Shown here in pieces: positions 6,572 through 14,379 of a stretch of DNA of 64,000 bases (positions within the stretch are counted from its first letter, which is position 1; every line of letters begins with the position of its first letter). Source of the stretch: Streptomyces sp. TSRI0281 (GTDB lineage Bacteria; Actinomycetota; Actinomycetes; Streptomycetales; Streptomycetaceae); contig NZ_LWLE01000001.1 of assembly GCF_001905125.1 (NCBI RefSeq), positions 1,234,112 through 1,298,111 on the forward strand. Direction: 5' to 3'. The translations under genes and the position numbers were made by a program. Under the pieces are notes generated by a model. The model ran no database searches. It was not told where the DNA came from and was given only the letters and a program-made list of their open reading frames with translations.

Positions 6572-9418
6572 TTAAGTGTGGATCTGGTAGCCTATCGTCG
6601 CTTTTTGGTCAGATTCCACGGCCTGATTCCGCCTGCTTCCCGCATCGGCCCCGCTGATGCCCTCGTCGTTCGTGGTGCTGGTGCTGGTGCTGGTGCTGGT
6701 GCTGGAGCTCTGCGAGTCGGTCCCAGCGCCGGCCCCGGTGGTGGGTCCGGCCCCGGCACCGGGGCCACAGGCGGCGAGCAGTCGGCCGGCCTGGCGCACC
6801 AGCTGCGAGGAACCCTTGCGCCCCGCCACGGCCGCGAGCCCCTCGATCGGCGCGAGATCCTGGGCACCGCTGCGTTCCGCGCAGTCGGCGGTCACGGCCA
6901 GCACCTCCCCGAGGCCGTGCGGAGGCTTCGGATATGTCAGGAGCGAGGGCAGCAGTGCCACCAGCACGGAAAGCACCGTCCGGTACGCGCCGGTGGCGGC
7001 AGCCGTCCGCGTCGAGTCGGCGATCCGACTGGGTTTCACCAGGTCGTGATCGATGAGGATCGCCAGTTCCCGGCCGAGCAGGGGCGCGTCCAGGCGGCCC
7101 TGGGCTGCCAGCACCAGCAGGGCGTCCACCGCCGACAGCCGGTCCTGGGGGTGTCGGGCCCCCAGTCCGTAGGCCAGCGCCAGATGTATCGCGCCGCCGG
7201 CCGGGCCGCCGGCCTCGGCGAGGACGGGGAGTGTCCAGGCCGCCCCCTGCGTGCCCTCGTCCGCACAGTGCATCAGGTTGGGCATCAGCCAGGCGGCCAA
7301 GGTCTCCCCGTCCTCGGGCAGCGCGGCGATCCAGTTCTCGGCACGCCCGTCCATCCAGTGGTAGCACTGGCGAGCGTCGGGGAGATGCGGACGGCCCAGC
7401 CAATGGAAGGAACGCGGGAACTCCTGCTGGATCACCAGACGCTCCTTGGTGGCGAGCAGTACCCGCCGGGTACCGGTGGCCGAGCGCTGCCACCAGTTGC
7501 CGGACGAGGGCGGGCCGCTGGGCGGGCGGTGCCGCAGCACCGGCGCGAGCGGTTGGTCCGCACGTATCCAGGCGGCCAGCCGGTCGCCCTCCGCGGTGCC
7601 GAGCTGGGCGGCGGCCGCTGCCGCCTCCTGCTCCCCGCTCCGGCGTACGCGCAGCAGCGCCTGGGCGAAGTCGACGGGACCGGGACCGGCGCCGAGCCGC
7701 TGGTACGTCCGCAGCCGCTCGACCAGCTCGGCCGGGTCCAGCGAACCGGTGTGCCAGGTCGGCGTCGCCAGCAGCAACGGAATCTGTGCGGTCCGTACAG
7801 CAGCGGCTGCCTCCCACATCCGGGCGAACAGCACGCCGTTCAGCGCGGCATGGGCGCAGGTGCCCGTTCCGGTCCAGCGGGCACCTCCGTCGCGTACGGC
7901 GCTGGGCGACACCAGGCCGAGAAGGGAGGCCACGACCACGTCCAACCCGCCCGGATCCCTGGTGAATCTCCGGTCCACCTCGTCCTGCGGAACCCCGCCG
8001 AGGAACCAGTGCCCGGCCAGCGCCTCGCGCAGCGCGGACTCCAGCGCCGGCCGGTCCGTCCGGGCGTGCCGGATCAGCCCGTCCAGCGCCCGCTCGAAGA
8101 CCGTGGTCTCCCGCGAGCCGGACTTCACCAGGGCCGCCACCTCCTCGACGAGCTCGGCGACACTCTCCGGTGCCGGTTCGAGTCGACGCAGGGCGGGCGC
8201 CGGTGGCAGCAGCTCCTCGTAGGGACCGCTGTCGGCGGTCTCCTCCGGGAGATCACCGAACAGCTCGGTAGCCGCGGCCCGGTGCATCTGCCCGACCTGG
8301 CCGGCGGCGAGGGCGAGCTCCTCGCGGAGCGCGTCGTCAACAGTGGGGAGATGCCGGGCCACCAGCTTCAGTGCCCGCTCCTGGATGTCCGTGTCCTCGT
8401 GACCGAAGGCTTCCGCGACGACGGGCAGCAGTTCGTTCGCCGTCGACGCGTCCCGGCGCAACACCTTTCCCAGAAAAACCAGTTGGCTGCGGACGAGCTT
8501 CTTCTCCCGGCGGAAGAGCACCGATCCCGAGACATCCGCGAGATCCCGTGTGGTCAGCCTGCCGAGGCCGTCCAGCCGGGTGAGGACGGTCTGTGCGTGG
8601 CCCGCCACGGTCGAGATGCCGTCCGCCGCCATGCCCATCCAGTCGGCGAGCCGCGCCGTCTCCTCCTGCTCGGTCAGAGCGAGCTGACGCAGCAGCACCA
8701 GGAAGAAGCGCTGCTCGCCGGGCTTCCCGCCGCGCAACAGCCGGGTCACGCAGCCGTCGACCAGTACGCCACGGTCCAGCAGCCCTTCCCCGGCCAGCGC
8801 GATGAGCGACGCCGGCCAGTGCCTGAGCGAGTCGGGGTCCTCGTACCAGCTGAGTTGCGGCGGCAGCTCGGGCAGTTCGAAGATCCGGGGCGCGAGAACG
8901 GCCAGATGCGGGTCGGCGCGCAGCACATCCAGCAGCGATGTGGCGGACGGACTCTGCCATCGCGCGAGGCCGCACCGCTCGGTCCAGCCCTGGACCAGGC
9001 CGTCCGTGGCGGGAATCGGGCACTGGGCGATCCGTACCAGCTCGCAGACGAACCAGTATTCGGACTCCGAGGTGGCCGACCGCTCGGCCAGCCGGTGTGC
9101 CAGGTCGCCGAGCCAGGCCGGATCGCGGTCGGCCAGCGCCTCCAGGACGAAGGGATACGGCGACCTCACCCAGTCACGCATCTCGCGGGAGCCGATCCAG
9201 GTGGCGCAGCCGGCCGCGCCCGAATGGCAGCCCGCACCGGCCACCAGGAGAGCCTTCCGGATCTTTTCGCGCTTCCGCCACTCCCAGGTCCGCGACTCCT
9301 TGCGCAGCTCCTTCAGTTCCACCAGCGCTGCCCTGCGACCGGCCGGGTCCAGCCGGAGCACCAGCGGCGGGATGTCTTCCTTGCGGCCTTCCCGTACCGC
9401 CGTGAGCAGCTCGCTCAT
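6572..9418 (-). CDS. DUF6493 family protein
   Basis: A large 948-residue soluble protein beginning MSELLTAVREGRKEDIPPLVLRLDPAGRRA, which I recognise as the DUF6493 N-terminus. The start is fixed by the ATGA overlap with the upstream SWIM gene (9415-9418). Most of the chain looks like helical repeats (LVAELFGDLP, VALARGA-type Ala/Leu/Arg helices), with no enzyme motif visible. The C-terminus ends in a low-complexity Ser-Thr tract from an AGCACC hexamer repeat (about 6663-6705). Function unknown. The tight coupling to a SWIM zinc-finger gene recurs in actinomycetes and implies a joint role. Confidence 0.85.
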   Translation of the reverse strand: MSELLTAVREGRKEDIPPLVLRLDPAGRRAALVELKELRKESRTWEWRKREKIRKALLVAGAGCHSGAAGCATWIGSREMRDWVRSPYPFVLEALADRDPAWLGDLAHRLAERSATSESEYWFVCELVRIAQCPIPATDGLVQGWTERCGLARWQSPSATSLLDVLRADPHLAVLAPRIFELPELPPQLSWYEDPDSLRHWPASLIALAGEGLLDRGVLVDGCVTRLLRGGKPGEQRFFLVLLRQLALTEQEETARLADWMGMAADGISTVAGHAQTVLTRLDGLGRLTTRDLADVSGSVLFRREKKLVRSQLVFLGKVLRRDASTANELLPVVAEAFGHEDTDIQERALKLVARHLPTVDDALREELALAAGQVGQMHRAAATELFGDLPEETADSGPYEELLPPAPALRRLEPAPESVAELVEEVAALVKSGSRETTVFERALDGLIRHARTDRPALESALREALAGHWFLGGVPQDEVDRRFTRDPGGLDVVVASLLGLVSPSAVRDGGARWTGTGTCAHAALNGVLFARMWEAAAAVRTAQIPLLLATPTWHTGSLDPAELVERLRTYQRLGAGPGPVDFAQALLRVRRSGEQEAAAAAAQLGTAEGDRLAAWIRADQPLAPVLRHRPPSGPPSSGNWWQRSATGTRRVLLATKERLVIQQEFPRSFHWLGRPHLPDARQCYHWMDGRAENWIAALPEDGETLAAWLMPNLMHCADEGTQGAAWTLPVLAEAGGPAGGAIHLALAYGLGARHPQDRLSAVDALLVLAAQGRLDAPLLGRELAILIDHDLVKPSRIADSTRTAAATGAYRTVLSVLVALLPSLLTYPKPPHGLGEVLAVTADCAERSGAQDLAPIEGLAAVAGRKGSSQLVRQAGRLLAACGPGAGAGPTTGAGAGTDSQSSSTSTSTSTSTTNDEGISGADAGSRRNQAVESDQKATIGYQIHT

Positions 9419-10788
9419 CGCACACCTCCGGCAACTGTCGCACCGCGGCGGACCATCCGGACGGCCAGCGCGTGCTTGCACGGCCCCCGCCGTCCCCGGT
9501 AGTCCGCCCACCACTGGCAGGTACAGCTCAGCACGCCGTCCTTCTCCCGGACCCGGTACCCGCGCTCCCCGGAGGCCACCGAGGCCAGCTCTCCGTCCAG
9601 GGTCACCGCGCCCGAACCGGCGAGCTGCCGGGCGGCCACGAGCCGGGGATTGTGGCGCTCGGCCCGGTCCGCGTCATAGGGCAGCTCCCGGTGGAAGTAG
9701 GCGGCGTCCGCCAGGTCGTAGCCCACCCGGCCGGCCGTGCCGAGCCGGGTCAGCGCGGCCCGTACCCGCTCGACCGTCAGCCCCGACTGCTCGGCCAGAT
9801 CGGCCGGCTCGATCCGGGGCTCCCAGGCGAGCAGCACGGACACCAACTCCGCGTCCGCGGCGGCATCGTCGGTGGCCAGTGCCTCAAGGACGCCGCCCTC
9901 ACCGGAGAACCCGCGCGAGGCATCGGGCGACAGCGTCAGGGTGAGCCGCATCCCCGGCAGCACCACCTCCCAGGCGCTCGCCGTCGCCACGCCGTCGGCC
10001 ACCGGCCCGTACACCCGGAGGGCCGAGGCGTGACGCAGCACCCGCTGAAGAGCCACCAGCCGCTCGGGCCCCGGCAGACACACCGCCCCCGGAACCGGGC
10101 GGGTCGTCGGCCGCAGACCCGTCCCCGCGGCAACCACCCACTGGGCGCCGCGCGAGGCATTTCCCGAGGAACGCGGCAGGGACCGGAGGAACCTGACAGC
10201 CTCCGCCGCAGACAGCTCGGCCCGCAGGTCGAAACCGGCCGAGGCCACCTGCGCCTCGGCGAATCCGCGCAGCCACCGGTCCGGCAGCGGAACCTTCTTC
10301 TCCACCACCGGGCCGTCCAGTGTGGTGACCGCCATCTCCTCGGGTCCGACCCGCAGATGCAGCGGATCATCAGCCGTTATCCGCGAAAGCGCCTCTCGCA
10401 AGGGGTTGTTGACGTCGACATTCGTCGTGCCGTGCCCCGTCCGTGCCCCGTCCAGCCCTTCCTGCAGCACATCGAGACGCGCGTACACCCCGCAGCAGCC
10501 GGAGAACGACTCGAAGCGCAGCCGGTCGCCGTTCCCCGTCACCACCGGATCGAGGGACGCGGCCAGTGCCCGCTGGTAGTAGCGCGTGGAAGCGACGTCG
10601 GCCACCGCCAGCAGACCGCGGGCAGCGATGCGCGGCGAGGTGAGAAAGCCGTTGAAGAACCGGGGATGGGCCTCGGCCCCGCGCGGGGTGAGACCACCTG
10701 CGGTCTCCAGCCCGAGCAGGGCTCCGGTCTGCGAGGACTCCAGAGCGGACGGGCGTGAGTAGGCCAAGGCCTGAACGGATCGGGTCAT
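9415..10788 (-). CDS. SWIM zinc-finger family protein
   Basis: A 457-residue protein starting MTRSVQALAYSRPSALESS at 10788. The C-terminus carries the SWIM motif CTCQWWADYRGRRGPCKHALAV (C-x-C-xn-C-x-H, about residues 425-446), a zinc-binding fold that contacts DNA or protein. The preceding 400 residues are an Ala/Leu-rich domain without recognisable catalytic residues. It overlaps the DUF6493 gene start by four bases, so the two are translationally coupled. Possible roles in nucleic-acid or chaperone complexes are inference only. Confidence 0.9.
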   Translation of the reverse strand: MTRSVQALAYSRPSALESSQTGALLGLETAGGLTPRGAEAHPRFFNGFLTSPRIAARGLLAVADVASTRYYQRALAASLDPVVTGNGDRLRFESFSGCCGVYARLDVLQEGLDGARTGHGTTNVDVNNPLREALSRITADDPLHLRVGPEEMAVTTLDGPVVEKKVPLPDRWLRGFAEAQVASAGFDLRAELSAAEAVRFLRSLPRSSGNASRGAQWVVAAGTGLRPTTRPVPGAVCLPGPERLVALQRVLRHASALRVYGPVADGVATASAWEVVLPGMRLTLTLSPDASRGFSGEGGVLEALATDDAAADAELVSVLLAWEPRIEPADLAEQSGLTVERVRAALTRLGTAGRVGYDLADAAYFHRELPYDADRAERHNPRLVAARQLAGSGAVTLDGELASVASGERGYRVREKDGVLSCTCQWWADYRGRRGPCKHALAVRMVRRGATVAGGVR

Positions 10789-10918
10789 GGAAAAAACCGT
10801 AGAGCCCACCACTGACAATCGGCCTCGGCAGACGGTCCGGGCCCGCCCAACGGCACGCGCTCACAGCCCTGTCAGCGACCCCTCACACCCGCGGAAGCAT
10901 GGGCCGGAACGCGCGGAC

Positions 10919-12499
10919 TCACTGCCCTGTCAGCCCCGGCCGGAGGACCTTGCTGAACAGCACGGAGCCGCCCTCCGCGCGCAGCCGTACGGTCAGTTCT
11001 CCACTGTCGCCGTCGATGTCGACCTCGCCGAAGAACTGCGGTGACTCCATCGGGGACACGTTCGCCCGGTCCGGGGCGCGTACGAAGACCCGCTCGGGAC
11101 CGAAGGTGCCGTCGAGCGCGTTGGCGGGGAATCCACCGGCGGCCAGCGGCCCCGAGACGAATTCCCAGAACGGCGCGAAGTCCTTGAAGGCCGCACGCTC
11201 GGGGGCGTAATGCTGAGCCGAGGTGTAGTGCACATCCGCCGTCAGCCAGAGCGTGCCGGTGATCCGTCGGTGCTTGATGAACCGCAGCAGCTCGGCGATC
11301 TTCAGCTCCCGGCCGAGCGGAGCGCGGGGGTCGCCCTGTGCCACCGCCTCGAAGTCCGTCGCGCCGTCGGTGACGACGAGCCCGAGCGGCATGTCCGCCG
11401 CGATCACCTTCCACACCGCCCGGGAACGTGACAGTTCCCGCTTGAGCCAGCGCAGCTGATCGGCACCGAGGATGCCCGTCGTGTCATCGGGCTGCCGGCC
11501 GGGGGAGTTGGCGTTGCGGAAGGAGCGCATGTCGAGGACGAACACATCGAGCAGCGGACCGTGCCGTACGACGCGGTGCACGCGGCCCTCGCGCGATGAA
11601 CCGTGGAGCGTGGAGACCGGGAAGTACTCACGGAAGGCGCGCATCGAACGCGCGGCCAGTATGTCCACGTTCTTCTCGGTGTAGCGGGCGTCGTCCAGGA
11701 TCTGGCCGGGGTACCAGTTGTTGCGTACCTCGTGGTCGTCCCACTGGACGACCGAGGGAACCTGCGCGTTGAACCTCCGGAGATTCTCGTCCAGGAGGTT
11801 GTAGCGGAAATTGCCCCGGTACTCGTCGAGGCTCTCGGCGACCTTCGCCTTCTCCTCGGTGGTGATGTTGCGCCAGATCCGCCCGTCGGGCAGCGTCACA
11901 CTGGGCTCGATCACGCCGTCCGCGTAGATGTTGTCGCCGCTGCACAGAAAGAAGTCCGGGTCGAGGCGGCGCATTTCCTCGTACACCCGGTAGCCGCCGA
12001 TGTCCGGGTTGATGCCCCAGCCCTGTCCGGCGATGTCACCGGACCACAGGAAGCGCACGCCGTCCCGGCGCCGGGCGGGAGCGGTGCGGAACGTTCCGTA
12101 CACCGGCCTGCCCGTACGGCGTGGGTCGTGCGGGTCCGAGAGCGTGACGCGGTAGTGCACCTGCTCACCCGGGGGCAGGCCGTACAGGGGAGTGGTGCCC
12201 GTGAAGTCGGTGCCCGAACCGACCAGCGGCCCGTGCCATCGCCCGGCCCGGCGGAAGGACTCGGTGGCCGAGGTCTCCACCAGCATCCGCGCCGGCCGGT
12301 CCGACCGCACCCACACGAGTGCGGACGACGACGTCACATCGCCCACCTGCACACCCCAGGCGGCCTCGGGCCGCCCCGAGAGCGCGAAGGCGGGCGCCGC
12401 CGCGACGGCGGCGGGCAGCGTGACAGCCGCCGAGGCGAGGAGCGAGCCGCGCAGGACGGTTCGGCGGCCGGGGGAGTGAATACGCGGGCGGTTCGGCAT
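10919..12499 (-). CDS. phoD: secreted alkaline phosphatase PhoD (Tat-exported)
   Basis: A 526-residue PhoD-family phosphodiesterase/phosphatase. The N-terminus has a twin-arginine signal (GRRTVLRG at residues 11-18, then a hydrophobic stretch to about residue 40, AAAPAFALS), so it is exported folded by Tat. A fibronectin-like N-terminal domain (about 45-140) precedes the metallophosphoesterase core with FLWSGDIAG, FFLCSGDNIYADG, VVQWDDHEVRNNW and LWLTADVHYTSA, which hold the Fe/Ca ligands. It releases phosphate from extracellular phosphodiesters. The upstream region carries a PHO-box-like repeat at 12621-12642 and a TAGGCA -10, consistent with PhoP control as known for this gene family in Streptomyces. 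Confidence 0.94.
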   Translation of the reverse strand: MPNRPRIHSPGRRTVLRGSLLASAAVTLPAAVAAAPAFALSGRPEAAWGVQVGDVTSSSALVWVRSDRPARMLVETSATESFRRAGRWHGPLVGSGTDFTGTTPLYGLPPGEQVHYRVTLSDPHDPRRTGRPVYGTFRTAPARRRDGVRFLWSGDIAGQGWGINPDIGGYRVYEEMRRLDPDFFLCSGDNIYADGVIEPSVTLPDGRIWRNITTEEKAKVAESLDEYRGNFRYNLLDENLRRFNAQVPSVVQWDDHEVRNNWYPGQILDDARYTEKNVDILAARSMRAFREYFPVSTLHGSSREGRVHRVVRHGPLLDVFVLDMRSFRNANSPGRQPDDTTGILGADQLRWLKRELSRSRAVWKVIAADMPLGLVVTDGATDFEAVAQGDPRAPLGRELKIAELLRFIKHRRITGTLWLTADVHYTSAQHYAPERAAFKDFAPFWEFVSGPLAAGGFPANALDGTFGPERVFVRAPDRANVSPMESPQFFGEVDIDGDSGELTVRLRAEGGSVLFSKVLRPGLTGQ

Positions 12500-12620
12500 C
12501 GTTGCGCCTCCAGGGCGAGGAGTCAGAGGGTGGGGCAGGGCGGTGGTACAGCGGTGGCGGTCTGCGGGGCGATCATGGAACGGCTGACCGCCGAGTCATG
12601 CCTAGTGCCCGGCGGCTGCC

Positions 12621-12642
12621 GCCACACCAACCCCAGGTGAAC
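12621..12642 (-). promoter_or_regulatory. PHO box upstream of phoD
   Basis: On the minus strand, GTTCACCTGGG (12632-12642) matches the 11-bp direct-repeat-unit consensus for PhoP, and is followed directly by the weaker unit GTTGGTGTGGC (12621-12631). A TAGGCA -10 lies at 12599-12604, 16 bp further on, so the box takes the place of a -35 element. It sits about 120 bp before the phoD start. Confidence 0.6.
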
Positions 12643-12705
12643 AACCGGACCGGTCCCGTACTCCCGCCTACGCAGGACAACCGGACCGGTCCCGCACTCC
12701 CGCCT
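12641..12705. repeat. 36-bp tandem duplication at the 3' end of the MocR gene
   Basis: Two 29-bp copies at 12641-12669 and 12677-12705 differ by one base and are spaced with a 36-bp period. The higher-coordinate copy is inside the MocR coding end; the other spans the present stop codon (12668-12670) and reaches the edge of the phoD PHO box. Confidence 0.85.
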
Positions 12706-14332
12706 GGGCAGCCCGCTGCGAGTCGGCCAACAGCCCCACACCCCGGCGGATTTCGGCCGGGGGCAGATGGGCATAGCCGAGCACGAGGCGCACGGCGCTG
12801 TCCTCGGTCCCGGCCGCCGCGGAACCGGCCGTACCCGTTCCCGCCGTCCCGGAACCGGCTGTACCCGTTCCCGCCGTCCCGGAACCGGCTGTACCCGTTC
12901 CCGCCGTCCCGGAACCGGCCGCAGCTGTCCCGGTCGCACCCCGGCCGAGCGCGTCTGCCCCCGTCGTCCCGCAGTCGCGCAGCGGCCGCAGTGCGATCCC
13001 CGCCCCGGCCGCCCGGTCCAGGAACCGGGTTTCCGGACCGTAGCGTTCGGGAAGCCGCGCGATGATGTGCAGCCCCGCCGCGATGCCACTGACTTCGGTA
13101 CCGGGAAAGTGTTCGACGAGCGCGCCGACCATGGCGTCGCGACGCTCCCGGTAGGCGCGCTGGCAGCGGCGCAGCTGCCGGTCATAGCCGCCACGCGCGA
13201 TGAAGTCGGCCAGCACCGCCTGGTCGATGGCGGGGTTGCCCAGGTCCATCGTCCGTTTGCGCGCGACGATTCCCTCGGTCAACGACGCGGGCGCGATCAG
13301 CCAGCCCAGCCGTAGCCCGGGGGCCAGCGACTTGCTCACCGAACCGGTGTACGCGACATGTTCGGGATCCAGTCCCTGAAGTGCGCCGACGGGCGCCCTG
13401 TCGTAGCGGAAATCCCCGTCGTAGTCGTCCTCCATGATCACTCCGTCATTGCCGCGCGCCCAGTCGAGCAGTCGGCTGCGGCGCTTCGCGGAGTAGCCGA
13501 TTCCGGTGGGGAACTGATGGGCGGGCGTGGTGACGACCGCGCGCACGCCCGAACGCAGCAGCGGTTCCACCGCCAGCCCCTCGTCGTCGAGCGGCAGCCG
13601 GACGACGCCGAGACCGGTCGACGCGAACAGCGAAGCGTGCTCCGGGCTGCCCGGATCCTCGACACCTACGGCCGACAGTCCCTGGTCGCGCAGGACGAAG
13701 CCGAGCAGGGTGGTGGCCTGTGCCACGCCCGAGCAGACCACCAGCCGTTCGGGATCGGCCACGACCCCTCGCCGCCGGGTCAGCAGGGCGGCCACGGCTT
13801 CACGCAACTCCGGCAGCCCACGCGGATCCGGGTACCCCAGGACGCTGTGCGGCAGCCGGTCGAGGACCGCGCGCTGCGTGGCGGCCCAGGCGGCGCGCGG
13901 GAAGAGCGAGAGATCAGGGGTGCCCGGCCGGAAGTCCACCCGTGCGCCGGGCGCACGCGGTGCCAGGTCCCGCGCCCCGCGTGCCGCTGCCCGGACCCCG
14001 CCGCTCACCCAGGTACCCGCGCCCCGCCCGCTGCGCAGGTAGCTCTCCGCGACGAGTTGCTCGTACGCCTCGGTGACCAGGCCGCGCGACACCCCGAGAT
14101 CGGCGGCGAGCTCACGGCTGGACGGGAGCCGGGTCCCCGCCGCGAGACGGCCCGAGCGCACCGCCTCGCGCAGCGCCGACTGGAGCGCACGACCGCGTTG
14201 CCGCGCCGGTGCGGCAGCTGCGGGGAGCAGCAGCTCCCACGCCGCGGAGGCGGAGTCCAGCGGTTGGCCGACGGCTGCCCGGCCACTGTTTCCCACACTG
14301 TCGACCGGCGAATTGGTCCCCGAAGACGTCAT
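12668..14332 (-). CDS. MocR/PdxR-type GntR regulator with aminotransferase-like domain
   Basis: A 554-residue fusion. An N-terminal GntR winged helix (about residues 40-110, GRLAAGTRLPSSRELAADLGVSRGLVTEAYEQL) is followed by a class I aminotransferase-like domain with IMEDDYDGDFRYDR and the PLP lysine in YTGSVSKSLAPGLRLGW. Such regulators sense PLP or amino compounds. Near residues 470-510 a 30-bp DNA repeat gives a GTAGTGTAGS decapeptide run interrupting the C-terminal lobe just before VRLVLGYAHLPPAEI. It is divergent from the EamA transporter at 14380, its likely target. Its own transcript looks leaderless: TAAGGT at 14341-14346 lies 8 bases before the ATG. Confidence 0.93.
   Translation of the reverse strand: MTSSGTNSPVDSVGNSGRAAVGQPLDSASAAWELLLPAAAAPARQRGRALQSALREAVRSGRLAAGTRLPSSRELAADLGVSRGLVTEAYEQLVAESYLRSGRGAGTWVSGGVRAAARGARDLAPRAPGARVDFRPGTPDLSLFPRAAWAATQRAVLDRLPHSVLGYPDPRGLPELREAVAALLTRRRGVVADPERLVVCSGVAQATTLLGFVLRDQGLSAVGVEDPGSPEHASLFASTGLGVVRLPLDDEGLAVEPLLRSGVRAVVTTPAHQFPTGIGYSAKRRSRLLDWARGNDGVIMEDDYDGDFRYDRAPVGALQGLDPEHVAYTGSVSKSLAPGLRLGWLIAPASLTEGIVARKRTMDLGNPAIDQAVLADFIARGGYDRQLRRCQRAYRERRDAMVGALVEHFPGTEVSGIAAGLHIIARLPERYGPETRFLDRAAGAGIALRPLRDCGTTGADALGRGATGTAAAGSGTAGTGTAGSGTAGTGTAGSGTAGTGTAGSAAAGTEDSAVRLVLGYAHLPPAEIRRGVGLLADSQRAAQAGVRDRSGCPA
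12821..12920 (-). repeat. 30-bp tandem repeat inside MocR gene
   Basis: Units begin at 12821, 12851 and 12881, with a partial one at 12911. Two internal units are identical. Period 30 keeps the frame and encodes a Gly-Thr-Ala/Ser decapeptide. Confidence 0.9.
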
Positions 14333-14340
14333 GGAAGTGG

Positions 14341-14372
14341 ACCTTAAGCCGGGCCGGTTCGGAATCTAGCGT
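14341..14372. promoter_or_regulatory. facing leaderless promoters of MocR and EamA genes
   Basis: TAGCGT (14367-14372) is 7 bases before the EamA ATG at 14380. In the other direction TAAGGT (14341-14346, minus strand) is 8 bases before the MocR ATG at 14332. Both distances fit -10 boxes of leaderless transcripts. Neither has a good -35, so activation by the MocR protein is plausible. Confidence 0.45.
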
Positions 14373-14379
14373 CGGCCGC

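Noticed and set aside
6657..6710. GGTGCT hexamer tract as a regulatory repeat
   Set aside because: It lies inside the DUF6493 coding end, where it simply encodes a Ser-Thr run.
6536..9502. 988-codon plus-strand open frame
   Set aside because: Antisense shadow of the DUF6493 gene; composition is that of a reverse-complemented GC-rich gene.
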